In this document: piece after piece, positions 42,583 through 51,443 of the stretch | Position numbering within the stretch: position 1 is the first letter of the stretch | Layout of the letters: each line of letters opens with the position of its first letter | NCBI GenBank assembly: GCA_051001455.1 | Contig: JBPCNH010000015.1 | Location: 25,490 to 89,489, forward strand | Direction: 5' to 3' | DNA length: 64,000 nucleotides | DNA from: JBPCNH01 sp051001455 | Lineage (GTDB): Bacteria; Actinomycetota; CADDZG01; WHSQ01 | Position numbers and translations under genes: made by a program | The notes under the pieces: generated by a model | Told to the model about the DNA's origin: nothing | The model's database searches: none | What the model saw: only the letters and a program-made list of their open reading frames with translations

Positions 42583-43089
42583 CTACGCCTCGTTGAAGAG
42601 ACCGCGCTCCTGGAGGAAACGACGTTGCTCCTCGGCAGAGACTTCGACCCCTCGAGGAGAGAGCGCATACACCTCGTCGCCCACCCGGCGCATGTCGCCC
42701 TGCAACCCGTAGACGAGACCGGCGGCGAAATTCTTCAACCGTTTGGAGGTCTCTTCGTCCGTGGACTTCAGATCCATGATCACTATGGCGCCGCCACGGA
42801 ACTTGTCCCCGAGTTCCTGGGCGTGGCCTTCGAAGTTGCGAGGACTCAGATGATGCATCGTCGACCCGACGGGGCTGGGCATCGCTCGCACGACCGCATC
42901 GCGCCTCTCGCCTTGAGACTGCATTTGTCGGGATGGGCGCCGGCGAGACTCACGCCTCGCAGGCGGGTCGGCCTCCTCCTCGTCCTCGACCAGGTCGTCG
43001 TACCCGTACTCGTCGTACCCGTTGTCGTCGAGCTCGTCGTCCTCGACGAGTCCTAGATACATGAGGGTCTTTCTCCACGCTCCGGCCAC
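42583..43089 (-). CDS. sepF: Cell division protein SepF
   Basis: 168 residues from GTG. An N-terminal amphipathic helix with the MYLGLVEDDE block binds membrane, an acidic and Arg-rich linker follows, and the DUF552 core (RNFEGHAQELGDKFRGGAIVIMDL...AAGLVYGLQGDMRRVGDEVYAL) binds FtsZ. In lineages without FtsA, as here, SepF is the membrane anchor of the Z-ring. TATCCT lies 7 nt before the start. Confidence 0.95.
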   Translation of the reverse strand: MAGAWRKTLMYLGLVEDDELDDNGYDEYGYDDLVEDEEEADPPARRESRRRPSRQMQSQGERRDAVVRAMPSPVGSTMHHLSPRNFEGHAQELGDKFRGGAIVIMDLKSTDEETSKRLKNFAAGLVYGLQGDMRRVGDEVYALSPRGVEVSAEEQRRFLQERGLFNEA

Positions 43090-43096
43090 GGAAGGA

Positions 43097-43102
43097 AGGA
43101 TA
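43097..43102 (-). promoter_or_regulatory. -10 element TATCCT of sepF, leaderless
   Basis: TATCCT, then TCCTTCC (7 nt), then GTG. The seven bases are pyrimidine-rich, the opposite of a ribosome binding site, so a leaderless mRNA is the simplest reading. Confidence 0.5.
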
Positions 43103-43139
43103 AACCCCGCCGGGCCGCCCGGCGCGGCTATCCGGCTAC

Positions 43140-43823
43140 CTATCGGCGCGGTCCGAAGATCGCCTCCCCCACCCGGACGATCGTCGCCCCCTCCTCGATG
43201 GCGACCTCGAAGTCGCGGGTCATCCCCATCGAAAGCTCGGTTGCCTCCGGGAACAGGCGCGTGAGGCCGGTCCCCAGCTCACGGAGGTCTTGGAAATAGG
43301 GACGGGAGCTCTCCGGGTCGTCACTGAACGGCGCCATGGTCATCAGGCCTTTCAGCCGCACCCTCTCGAGAGATCCCACCTCTGTTGCCAACGCGAGGAC
43401 ACGGGCCGGTTCCACTCCGTGTTTGGTGACCTCACCGGAGACGTTCACCTCTATAAGTACGTCCTGGACCATGCCGAGCGACCCGGCGCGGCGGGCGATG
43501 GCCTCCGCTACACCGAAGCGGTCAACGGAATGGATCAGCGTCGCTCCCACGACGTGGCGTGCCTTATTGCTCTGCAGGTGTCCGATGAAGTGCCAGCGCG
43601 GGTCATCCCCCATGATGGCCGCCTTCTGCTTGAGCTCCTGGGCGCGGTTCTCGCCGAGGTCCCGCAAGCCGGCGCGCAGTGCAGCCTCGAGGACATCGAC
43701 GCCGAAGGTCTTGGTCACGGCCACGAGACGCACCGCTGCAGGTGGTCGGCCCACTCGCTCCGCCGCCGCGCTCATACGGGCACGTACTTCGGCGATATTG
43801 CTTTCGAGGGATCCGTCGCTCAT
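43140..43823 (-). CDS. yggS: YggS family PLP homeostasis protein
   Basis: 227 residues from ATG 43823, which overlaps the pgeF stop (ATGA). Fold type III PLP-binding barrel: the PLP Lys is in LVAVTKTFG, followed by GENRAQELKQKA, WHFIGHLQSNKA and the phosphate-binding LSMGMTRDFEVAI. Thought to buffer free PLP; it has no enzymatic step of its own. Standard neighbour of pgeF and sepF. Confidence 0.94.
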   Translation of the reverse strand: MSDGSLESNIAEVRARMSAAAERVGRPPAAVRLVAVTKTFGVDVLEAALRAGLRDLGENRAQELKQKAAIMGDDPRWHFIGHLQSNKARHVVGATLIHSVDRFGVAEAIARRAGSLGMVQDVLIEVNVSGEVTKHGVEPARVLALATEVGSLERVRLKGLMTMAPFSDDPESSRPYFQDLRELGTGLTRLFPEATELSMGMTRDFEVAIEEGATIVRVGEAIFGPRR

Positions 43824-44545
43824 AGAAGCGCTATCAATCCCGCTTGCCGTCCGGTGGTCCCATCCCGGCGGAACGAGAAGAATCGGTCGTCGCAAGAGGT
43901 GCACTCGGTCGCCGACGCGACCTTCGCTACCCCGGCACGCTGCAGAGCCACGACCGCGCTCCAGCTTGGATCTACGTGCCGTTCGTCCTCGACCGGCAGC
44001 CCTGCCCCCTCGAAGGCAGTGACGACCTCTCCTCCCACCTCGTAACAACAGGCGCGTATGGACGGACCTACCCAGGCGGCATCGGCACCGACGCGCGCTA
44101 CCGCGGCGTCCAGGACGCCGGCTACCAGCCCCCTCCAGCCCGCGTGGGCGGCGGCCACCCCTCGGCTCCCGCACAAAAGCACGGGGACGCAATCTGCAGC
44201 GAGCACGCCCAGGGTGGCTCCGCGCTCCCCCGTCGCCAGGGCGTCGGCCTCACCCTGGCTGCCACATGCGCCGCGCCCCACCTCGATCACATCGGTCCCG
44301 TGAACCTGCCGGAGGGTAGCGAGCGAGTCGGGCTCGAACCCGCAAGCGGCCAAGGCCGTCCGGCGGTTGTCGGCAACCGCACCTGCCTCGTCTCCCACGT
44401 AGTCCGAAAGATTCAGCGTGTCGAAAGGGGGACCGCTCCGTCCTCCCCGGCGGGTCGTGAAAGCAACGCGCAAACCGGCTTGCTCGGCGCGCGTATCCGT
44501 CAGATAAGGAACGCCGTCCGCGGTAATCCAAGTCAGTTCGCTCAT
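43820..44545 (-). CDS. pgeF: Peptidoglycan editing factor PgeF (YfiH/DUF152)
   Basis: 241 residues from ATG 44545. Laccase-fold protein with the metal-site residues His in RQVHGTDV, Cys in LAADCVPVLL and His in AAAHAGWRGL, followed by GPSIRACCYEV. In E. coli the family removes wrong amino acids (L-Ser in place of L-Ala) from cell-wall precursors; others report purine nucleoside phosphorylase activity. It sits directly after ftsZ and is coupled to yggS. Confidence 0.93.
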   Translation of the reverse strand: MSELTWITADGVPYLTDTRAEQAGLRVAFTTRRGGRSGPPFDTLNLSDYVGDEAGAVADNRRTALAACGFEPDSLATLRQVHGTDVIEVGRGACGSQGEADALATGERGATLGVLAADCVPVLLCGSRGVAAAHAGWRGLVAGVLDAAVARVGADAAWVGPSIRACCYEVGGEVVTAFEGAGLPVEDERHVDPSWSAVVALQRAGVAKVASATECTSCDDRFFSFRRDGTTGRQAGLIALL

Positions 44546-44568
44546 AGATGAAGTCTGCCGCAAACAAC

Positions 44569-44607
44569 GAGGGCGGGGCTCCTCTCGAAAGAGTGAGCCC
44601 CGCCCTC
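44569..44607 (-). terminator. Hairpin after ftsZ
   Basis: Perfect 13-bp stem GAGGGCGGGGCTC with complement and a 13-nt loop that can form a small inner hairpin. Followed on the minus strand by GTTGTTTG, a weak T-run. It probably lowers transcription from ftsZ into pgeF. Confidence 0.65.
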
Positions 44608-44627
44608 GGGGAAGTTCGTGCTGGAAG

Positions 44628-45746
44628 CTATTCGTTACGCAAGAACGACGGGACGTCGAGATCCTCGTTGTCGTCGAACACCAGAGGAGCCTTCTCGTTG
44701 CTGTCGTTGGCGAAGAAAGACCCGGGCTCTTCATCGACGGCGGAGAGCGAGAAGATCTCCTCGTCCGGCTTCACGAGCTCCTCCGCCTCTCGCTGTCCCC
44801 ACCTGTCGAATCCGGCTGCGATAACCGTCACCCGGACCTCATCGCCGAGCGTGTCGTCGATCACCGCTCCGAAGATGATGTTGGCATCGGGGTGAGCCGC
44901 CTTCGAGATGATGCTGGCGGCCTCGTTCACCTCGAAGAGGCCGAGATCGGAGCCTCCGGCGATGTTCAGCAAGACGCCGCGAGCACCTTCGATCGATGCC
45001 TCGAGCAGCGGCGACGAGATCGCAGACGTCGCTGCCTCGGCCGCTCGGTTCTCTCCTCGAGCTTGCCCGATACCCATCAAGGAAGATCCGGCATCGGTCA
45101 TGACCGCCTTCACATCGGCGAAGTCGAGGTTGATCAGGCCCGGGGTGGTGATGAGGTCGGTGATGCCCTGGACCCCCGACAACAGAACCTCGTCTGCCAT
45201 TCGGAACGCTTCCAGGACGGAGGTCGCGGCACTGCCGACGTCGAGCAGCCTGTCGTTGGGGATGACTATCAACGTGTCGACCTTCTCCTTGAGAGAAGCG
45301 ATGCCCTCTTCAGCCTTGACCGCGCGCTGTCTTCCTTCGAAGGCGAACGGCCGCGTAACGACGCCGATGGTGAGAGCACCGAGCGACTTCGCTATGTCCG
45401 CGACTATGGGGGCTCCTCCGGTGCCGGTCCCCCCGCCTTTACCTGCGGTTATGAACACCATGTCGGCGCCCTTGAGCACCTCTTCTATCTCGCCCCGGTG
45501 TTCCTCGGCCGCCTGCCGGCCCTTTTCGGGATCGGCGCCGGCCCCAAGACCGCGCGTCAACTCGCGTCCGATGTCGAGCTTCACGTCGGCGTCCGACATC
45601 AGCAGTGCTTGAGCGTCGGTGTTGATAGCGACGAACTCGACGCCCTTCAAACCGACATCGATCATCCGGTTGACGGCGTTGACCCCACCTCCACCGATGC
45701 CGACAACTTTGATGACTGCGAGATAGTTCTGCGGCGCTGCGGTCAT
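44628..45746 (-). CDS. ftsZ: Cell division protein FtsZ
   Basis: 372-residue tubulin-like GTPase that forms the division ring. GTP-binding G-box GGGTGTGG is at 104-111, the T7 catalytic loop NLDFADVKAVM near 205, and the C-terminal peptide DVPSFLRNE, the docking site for SepF, is intact after a flexible linker. Start ATG 45746 has AGAGGAG six bases upstream, in contrast to the leaderless genes nearby. It has its own promoter at 45896-45924. Confidence 0.98.
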   Translation of the reverse strand: MTAAPQNYLAVIKVVGIGGGGVNAVNRMIDVGLKGVEFVAINTDAQALLMSDADVKLDIGRELTRGLGAGADPEKGRQAAEEHRGEIEEVLKGADMVFITAGKGGGTGTGGAPIVADIAKSLGALTIGVVTRPFAFEGRQRAVKAEEGIASLKEKVDTLIVIPNDRLLDVGSAATSVLEAFRMADEVLLSGVQGITDLITTPGLINLDFADVKAVMTDAGSSLMGIGQARGENRAAEAATSAISSPLLEASIEGARGVLLNIAGGSDLGLFEVNEAASIISKAAHPDANIIFGAVIDDTLGDEVRVTVIAAGFDRWGQREAEELVKPDEEIFSLSAVDEEPGSFFANDSNEKAPLVFDDNEDLDVPSFLRNE

Positions 45747-45842
45747 TCCGATCTCCTCTCTTGCCTCGACCCTTGCTCTAGGCCTGGGTCATGATCCGCC
45801 CCGTCGTCGCGTTTGTGCAGGTCAGGAGGGCTTGCGGCTAAC

Positions 45843-45894
45843 CTCAATGTCAAGTGTAGGTTTATAGTTATGTCAACCTATACTTATGGTTGAG
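45843..45894. repeat. Imperfect inverted repeat at the ftsZ transcription start
   Basis: Two 19-nt arms (45843-45861 and 45876-45894), matching at 14 positions, of the form CTCAA-N4-AAGT-N-TAGGT, separated by 14 bp. The stretch is strikingly AT-rich for this genome. It starts at the predicted ftsZ start point, so it could be an operator or a hairpin in the 5' leader. Confidence 0.55.
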
Positions 45895-45895
45895 C

Positions 45896-45924
45896 AATAT
45901 AGTCAGCCCTTGCCCTAGCGTCAA
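45896..45924 (-). promoter_or_regulatory. ftsZ promoter, TTGACG - 17 bp - TATATT
   Basis: On the minus strand -35 TTGACG (complement of 45919-45924), a 17-bp spacer and -10 TATATT (complement of 45896-45901). The predicted start point is near 45889, leaving a leader of about 140 nt before ftsZ. Confidence 0.7.
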
Positions 45925-45974
45925 GCGGCGCGCGGCCCCACTCGGGCGTGTCACGTCGTTGTGCCCGGCGGCGC

Positions 45975-46802
45975 CTAGTCGCTCGGAGGAACCTCGGGGT
46001 CTTCTCCCCCGTCATCCTGGCCCACCGAGGAATCACTCACCGCGGGACTCGTGGGCACACGCACGTCGACGTACGCCGGGCGGCGACCTTCACTCTCGAG
46101 CCGGGCGAGCAGCGCCTTCAAGACCTCGTTCTTGGCATCCATCCCCTCCGGCGCGCCGTAGCGGATCGCGGTCCCCGACCGCAACGACAAAGTGATCCTC
46201 TCCGTGGTGGGAGCGAACACACCGGCGACCTTGCGTCGGACCACAGGAGGCAGCGATCGCATGACTTCAAGAGCAGCACGCGCCTCTTCCGTTTTCAGCG
46301 TGCCCCCGGGCGATATGTTTCCGACCTCTACTCCGGCGAGGACCGGAAGCTTCTTGTCACGTACCCCCCCGGACAGCACATTGCCCGCTTCGTCCAACGT
46401 CCAGCGCGCGGCGCCGAGCGACAACACGAGTGCCGGGACACGCTCGACGATCTTGACCCGGACCGTCCCCGGCAGCATGCGGTCTACCTCTGCAGACGCT
46501 ACCCACGGAAGTGTCTCGACCTGCTCTTCGACCCGGCTGGTAGGGAGCAGCAACAGATTCTGATCGGTCGATGCCAGGCCCGCCACTTCGGCAACCTCTG
46601 CCGACGTCGTATTCGGACTGCCCAGCACCTTCACCTCACGCACGACCAACAGCGGCGACCAGAACATGATCCACACCAGTACACCGACTGCGATCGTCGC
46701 GCTCACTCCAACAAGGAGGCGCTTGCGCTTCGACCGGGCGACCGCTTTGCGCCTTCGGCTGATGCGAGGATCGGTTCTGACCCGGCCGGGCCTCTCGCTC
46801 AT
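45975..46802 (-). CDS. ftsQ: Cell division protein FtsQ/DivIB
   Basis: 275 residues. A basic cytoplasmic tail of about 30, one membrane helix (VGVSATIAVGVLVWIMF), a POTRA domain (VVREVKVLGSPNTTSAEVAEVAGL...NLLLLP...LPWVASAEVDRMLPGTVRVKIVERVPAL) and a beta domain. It links FtsL/DivIC with the divisome synthases. It overlaps murB by 4 bp and ends about 230 bp before ftsZ. Confidence 0.93.
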   Translation of the reverse strand: MSERPGRVRTDPRISRRRKAVARSKRKRLLVGVSATIAVGVLVWIMFWSPLLVVREVKVLGSPNTTSAEVAEVAGLASTDQNLLLLPTSRVEEQVETLPWVASAEVDRMLPGTVRVKIVERVPALVLSLGAARWTLDEAGNVLSGGVRDKKLPVLAGVEVGNISPGGTLKTEEARAALEVMRSLPPVVRRKVAGVFAPTTERITLSLRSGTAIRYGAPEGMDAKNEVLKALLARLESEGRRPAYVDVRVPTSPAVSDSSVGQDDGGEDPEVPPSD

Positions 46803-47761
46803 GGCACCTCCGAGGAAGAAGCGAAAGACCCGACGAAGCGGATCTCGGGCACCAGATCGACCCCTGATCGACGCCGCACCCGGGCGCGCACCTCGGCGAC
46901 TAGATCGAAGACGTCCTGAGCGGTGGCGTCATCGTCGGCCATGAAGAAATTCGCGTGCAGCACGGACACGGATGCCCCTCCGATCCGAAAGCCCTTCAAC
47001 CCTGCAGCTTCAACGAGCCTGCCCGCCGAGTCTCCAGGTGGATTGGTGAACACGCTGCCGGCGTTCTGTGCCGCCCCGGGTTGGGTGGCGGCTCTGTGTC
47101 TCCGGAAAGACTCGGTCCGTTCCTTGATGGTGGAAGGCTCGTCGCGCGTCAATGCCAAGAAAGCCTCGACCACCAGGTCGGACGCATCTAGATTCGAGTG
47201 GCGGTACGCGAGAGCCAGTGTGTCTGCGGGGCGCGTTACGAGTTCGGCGCCGGTCAGATCGAAGACCCTCGCCTCTACGAGAACGTCCGATGTCTCGGTA
47301 CCGTGAGCACCCGCATTCATCCGCACCGCTCCCCCGACGGAACCCGGTACACCTACCGCCCATTCGAGCCCCGCGAGCCCCCGGCGCGCCGCCCAGTTAG
47401 CCAGTTGTGGAAGCGATGTGCCGGCACCGGTGCGAACCCCTCCTTCCGGCGCGCCGGGTCCGGTCCAGCTATCGATCCAAGAGAAAGCTGAACCGACGCG
47501 TACGACGATCCCCGCCCATCCGGCGTCAGAAACGACGAGGTTAGAGCCACGGCCGACCGCCAGCACCTCGGTCGTCCGCCCCGGGTCTAGATCCCGCAGA
47601 GCGCGCCCGAGTTCTTCGAGATCGTCCACCCCCGCCGGCTCAACGAGGAGAGCCGCGGGTCCGCCGAGGCGGTAAGTCGTCAATCTCGCCAGCAGTACTT
47701 CCCGGCTGATCGAGCCCGCGAGCTTGTCTTCGAGCCGGGTGGCCAGCTGATCCAGATTCAC
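46799..47761 (-). CDS. murB: UDP-N-acetylenolpyruvoylglucosamine reductase
   Basis: 320-residue FAD enzyme making UDP-MurNAc. FAD-binding TTYRLGGPAALLVEP and VLAVGRGSNLVVSDAGW, the GVPGSVGGAVRMNAGAHG block, catalytic Ser in AGSVFTNPPGDSAGRLVE, and LKGFRIGGASVS are all present; the insertion pattern is MurB type I-like. Two CGGCGCGCCG palindromes only 65 bp apart lie inside. Overlaps murC and ftsQ by 4 bp. Confidence 0.95.
   Translation of the reverse strand: MNLDQLATRLEDKLAGSISREVLLARLTTYRLGGPAALLVEPAGVDDLEELGRALRDLDPGRTTEVLAVGRGSNLVVSDAGWAGIVVRVGSAFSWIDSWTGPGAPEGGVRTGAGTSLPQLANWAARRGLAGLEWAVGVPGSVGGAVRMNAGAHGTETSDVLVEARVFDLTGAELVTRPADTLALAYRHSNLDASDLVVEAFLALTRDEPSTIKERTESFRRHRAATQPGAAQNAGSVFTNPPGDSAGRLVEAAGLKGFRIGGASVSVLHANFFMADDDATAQDVFDLVAEVRARVRRRSGVDLVPEIRFVGSFASSSEVP
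47382..47456. repeat. Closest pair of the iterated palindrome CGGCGCGCCG
   Basis: Exact copies at 47382-47391 and 47447-47456 inside murB. Other exact copies start at 3724, 12712, 13983, 15794, 16721, 16950, 31489, 36709, 40540, 46149, 54003, 57167, 58107, 61671 and 63079. Confidence 0.9.
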
Positions 47762-49128
47762 GATCTGTCTCCGAGCCTCTGCAGGAGCTCATCGCCGATG
47801 GTCGTGACGTCACCCGCCCCCAGAGTAAGCAGTGCGTCACCGGGTCGAGCCGATGCCACCAAGTAATCGATCAATGTCGACCTATGCGGGAAGTAAGCCA
47901 CCGGTCGGCCCGGAAAGGCACGGCAAACGGCGTCCGCGATCAGCTTCCCCGAGACGCCGGGTACGGGCTGCTCCCCCGCCCCGTAGACGTCCATCAGAAC
48001 CACACGGTCGGCGGGGCCGAAAGAAGCGCCGAAGGCGTCTGCCAGCGCGGCGGTACGCGTATACCGATGGGGTTGGAAGATGGCGACCACACGGCCCCAG
48101 CCGCCCGGCCGAGCCGCTTCCAAGGTTGCCAGCACCTCGGTCGGATGATGCGCGTAGTCGTCGATCACGGTCACGCCTCCCACCTCCCCTCGCACCTGGA
48201 AGCGCCGTTCGACGCCGCGATAGAGCGCCAGTCCGGCCGCGACCTGCACGAGTTCCACCCCAACGTGGATCGCGGCGGCCGCTGCAGCGACCGCGTTGGC
48301 CACGTTGTGTGCACCCGGCACGCGGAGATCGACGTGCGCGCCGGAGCCACCATGCACCAGCTCGAAGCTTGCACCACGTGGGCCGAACGAAACGGCGTTC
48401 GCCCCGACGTCACCCCCCTCTCCGAACGTCACGACCGTCCTATCCACCGAGTGAGCGATGCGGCCGAGTACCTCATCCGAGTGGGGCACCACGATCGCGC
48501 CGTCAGAGGTCACGGACGCGGCGAAATCGGCGAAAGCCTTCTCCAGCTCGTCGAAAGAGCCCCAGTGATCCACGTGATCCATCTCAAGGTTCGTGAGGAC
48601 GGCCAACGAGGGTTGCAGGAGCAGGAACGAACCGTCGCTCTCGTCCGCCTCCGCCACCGAGACCTCACCGGAACCGGAGCGCGCGTTGGTGCCAGAATCA
48701 TTCAGGCCGGCGCCCACGAGGTAGGTGGGGTCGAAACCTGCGTGCCGGAGGATAGTGACGATCATCGAAGTGGTAGTCGTCTTTCCATGCGTACCGGCCA
48801 CTACGATCGAGCGCGTATCGCGAAGGATCTCGGCCAGTGCTTCACCTCGTGTCATGACGGGGATATCGCGTTCGAGCGCCCGGGCGTACTCAGGATTCGA
48901 CCGCGGGATCGCAGACGACACGACGACGGCACCGGCGTCATGAGCCAAGACAGGGTCGTGCCCCACGTGAACCCGCGCGCCCATCGCCTCGAGCATCGCT
49001 GCAGCCCGGGACCATTTGAGATCTGATCCTGAGACTTCACGGCCCCGTTCGAGCAGCACCTTCGCGATCGCAGACATGCCCGCCCCGCCGATACCCACGA
49101 AGTGGACGCGCCCGGGGGGAAGGGTCAT
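47758..49128 (-). CDS. murC: UDP-N-acetylmuramate-L-alanine ligase
   Basis: 456-residue ATP-dependent ligase adding the first stem residue. The N-terminal UDP-binding GIGGAGMSAIAKVLLERG, ATP loop AGTHGKTTTTSMI, EADESDGSFLLLQP and DDYAHHPTEV motifs identify MurC within the Mur ligases. Overlaps murG and murB by 4 bp each. Confidence 0.96.
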   Translation of the reverse strand: MTLPPGRVHFVGIGGAGMSAIAKVLLERGREVSGSDLKWSRAAAMLEAMGARVHVGHDPVLAHDAGAVVVSSAIPRSNPEYARALERDIPVMTRGEALAEILRDTRSIVVAGTHGKTTTTSMIVTILRHAGFDPTYLVGAGLNDSGTNARSGSGEVSVAEADESDGSFLLLQPSLAVLTNLEMDHVDHWGSFDELEKAFADFAASVTSDGAIVVPHSDEVLGRIAHSVDRTVVTFGEGGDVGANAVSFGPRGASFELVHGGSGAHVDLRVPGAHNVANAVAAAAAAIHVGVELVQVAAGLALYRGVERRFQVRGEVGGVTVIDDYAHHPTEVLATLEAARPGGWGRVVAIFQPHRYTRTAALADAFGASFGPADRVVLMDVYGAGEQPVPGVSGKLIADAVCRAFPGRPVAYFPHRSTLIDYLVASARPGDALLTLGAGDVTTIGDELLQRLGDRS

Positions 49129-50219
49129 CGGATCACTTCCCGCACCAATCGAGCCACGTGGGCAGCCGCCTCTGGGCGGCCGAGCGCGAGTGCGGCAGAA
49201 CGCATCGAACCGAGCCGTTCGTCATCCGTCAGGGCTTCCCCGATCAGGTCGGCAACCGAGTCCGTGCTCGTCTCGGCATCATCGAGGACGATCGCCGCGC
49301 CGGCGCGCTCGAGCACGTGGCCGTGACGCTCCTGCTGCTTATCGCGGTGATAGGGATAAGGAACTATCACCGAAGGGACCCCGGTGACGCATAGTTCGGC
49401 GACCGTGGTGGCCCCTCCTCGGCACAAAGCGATGTCGGCTACCGAGTAAGCCTCACCCATGGCCTCTACGTACGGAACGACCCGGTAGAGAAGTCGTCCG
49501 GCGGGCGCGTCGCCGGCCTTCACCAGCATCTCTTCGTACGCCGTCCGACCCGTGACGTGAAGGACCTGCAGGTCGTCTCTATCGCTCCAGCGTCGGCTGA
49601 GCCCGGTGGCAGCGTCGTTTATCCGTCGCGCTCCCTGGCTGCCGCCGAACACCAGAAGGGTCTTCCGGTGCGGCTGCAGGTCGAAACGGTCGATAGCCGC
49701 CGACCGCATCGCGGCGCGATCCAGACCTACAAGCTCGGGAAGGACGGGGTTGCCCGTGAACACTCCCTTCGAACCGGCCTGAGGCAACGTGTCCTCGAAT
49801 GAGACCGCCACCTTGTTCGCCACGGACTTAGTAGCCCGGTTGGCGAGACCGAACACTATGTTCTGTTCGTGCAGAACGACGGGGACCCCGATGCTACGCG
49901 CTGCGAGGCACACCGGCAAGCTGACGTAGCCCCCCATACCTAGAACCACATCCGCACGATGCGCTTTGAGGAGCGAGCGCGCCCGAACGATCGCGCGAGC
50001 GGCAACCCATCCCGTGCCGAAGAACGACCACGGCCTGCTTCGATCGAAACCGCGGATCTCGATCATCTCCAGACGACCGCCGCGCGCCGGAACGATCCTC
50101 GCTTCTGCACCTCGAGCGGTCCCGAAGAAGATCACATCGCCGTCATCGAGAGCCGATGCGATCGCAACGGCGGGATTGACATGCCCGGCGGTACCTCCAC
50201 CCGCTAGGACGACGCGCAC
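49125..50219 (-). CDS. murG: UDP-GlcNAc transferase MurG (lipid II synthesis)
   Basis: 364-residue GT-B glycosyltransferase on the inner face of the membrane, converting lipid I to lipid II. GGGTAGHVNPAVAIA at the N-terminus, VLGMGGYVSLP, HEQNIVFGLANR, FGGSQGARRIN and the donor-site block CRGGATTVAELCVTGVPSVIVPYP are all canonical. Confidence 0.96.
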   Translation of the reverse strand: MRVVLAGGGTAGHVNPAVAIASALDDGDVIFFGTARGAEARIVPARGGRLEMIEIRGFDRSRPWSFFGTGWVAARAIVRARSLLKAHRADVVLGMGGYVSLPVCLAARSIGVPVVLHEQNIVFGLANRATKSVANKVAVSFEDTLPQAGSKGVFTGNPVLPELVGLDRAAMRSAAIDRFDLQPHRKTLLVFGGSQGARRINDAATGLSRRWSDRDDLQVLHVTGRTAYEEMLVKAGDAPAGRLLYRVVPYVEAMGEAYSVADIALCRGGATTVAELCVTGVPSVIVPYPYHRDKQQERHGHVLERAGAAIVLDDAETSTDSVADLIGEALTDDERLGSMRSAALALGRPEAAAHVARLVREVIR

Positions 50220-50228
50220 AACGTTTGC

Positions 50229-51443
50229 CTAGGAACCTGCGGCAGCGGTGCGTGAAGTCTTCGCCCTGCTTCCGTGACGTCCATAGATGGCGATGTTGGT
50301 GAGTATCCCCATCGCCAGCATCGAGACGACGAGCGAAGACCCACCGAAGGAGACCAGCGGAAGAGGAACCCCCGTGATCGGCATAGCTCCGGTGACCGCC
50401 CCCATGTTGACCATCGCTTGTACGGAGATCCATATGGTGATTCCCGCCGCGACGAGCATGCCGAAACGATCGGCCGCCCGCGCTGCGATCCTGATGCCGA
50501 GGTAACAGACGAACCCGAAGATACCGACCACGGTCGCCGTGCCCATCAACCCGAGTTCTTCACCGATGATGGCAAAGATGAAATCGGTGTGGGCGTTAGG
50601 GACGTACAACCACTTCTGGCGGCTGGCGCCCAACCCAACACCGAAGAGACCGCCCGAGCCCAACGCTATGAGCGACTGGATCGTGTGGTAGCCCGTCACT
50701 AGAGGGTCTTTCCACGGATCGAGGAACGCCAATATTCGGGCCCGCCTGTATGGCGCGACCAGAGCTCCGATGGCGCCGAGAGCGGCTCCCGTCAGGAACA
50801 TCGTGGCCATGTAACGAACGGGTGCTCCTGCTACGAAGAGAACACCCATACCCGTGATGCCGAGCAAAAGCGTCGTCCCGAGATCCGGTTGTCTCATCAC
50901 CAAGAAGGCCAGGATGCCGATCGCGGGCAGCACCGGGATCAGTGTCTCTCTCAGGTCTCGCAACCGCACTTCCTTCTTGGTCGCGAAAGCGTCGGCGAGG
51001 AACAGCACCAGCGCGAGTTTCGCGAGCTCCGAAGGCTGGAAGGTCAACGGACCTAGAGCGATCCACCGCGCGCTTCCCCCAACGCTCGTTCCCACGCCCG
51101 GGATCAGGACCACCATGAGCAACAGAACGCTCAGGGCGAAGAGGCTGCGCGCCACGGCTCGCAATCTCAGGTAGTGGATGCGCGTGCCGATGACGTACGC
51201 GACCACACCGAGGGATACCCATATCAACTGTTTCTGGAAGTACACGAAGGACGAACCGGACGAAGCGAACGACTCGACCGAACTCGCCGACAGGACCATG
51301 ACCAGACCGAGCAACACGAGCGCCGCCGTGGTTATCCCGAGGAGCACCGCGGGATGTCGTCCGGAAAGCTCACCTATCTTCACGTGCCGGACCGGACGAC
51401 GAGCCGTCTTGGCCCGTCCGATCGCGCTGCTACGCGTTGCCAC
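50229..51443 (-). CDS. ftsW: Lipid II polymerase FtsW (SEDS family)
   Basis: 404 residues from GTG 51443, overlapping the murD stop by 14 bp. After a basic N-terminal tail there are about ten membrane helices with SEDS motifs: LVMVLSASS, GVGTSVGGSARWIALGPLTFQPSELAKLALV, the KDPLVTGYHTIQSLIALGSGG block and ALVNMGAVTGAMPITGVPLPLVSFGGSSL-like end. It polymerises septal glycan strands with its partner FtsI. The frame is open upstream to 51548; the start could also be a later GTG. Confidence 0.94.
   Translation of the reverse strand: MATRSSAIGRAKTARRPVRHVKIGELSGRHPAVLLGITTAALVLLGLVMVLSASSVESFASSGSSFVYFQKQLIWVSLGVVAYVIGTRIHYLRLRAVARSLFALSVLLLMVVLIPGVGTSVGGSARWIALGPLTFQPSELAKLALVLFLADAFATKKEVRLRDLRETLIPVLPAIGILAFLVMRQPDLGTTLLLGITGMGVLFVAGAPVRYMATMFLTGAALGAIGALVAPYRRARILAFLDPWKDPLVTGYHTIQSLIALGSGGLFGVGLGASRQKWLYVPNAHTDFIFAIIGEELGLMGTATVVGIFGFVCYLGIRIAARAADRFGMLVAAGITIWISVQAMVNMGAVTGAMPITGVPLPLVSFGGSSLVVSMLAMGILTNIAIYGRHGSRAKTSRTAAAGS

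Noticed and set aside
44330..44350. T-arm-like GGGTTCGAGCCCG on the minus strand
   Set aside because: It lies inside pgeF and no cloverleaf forms around it.
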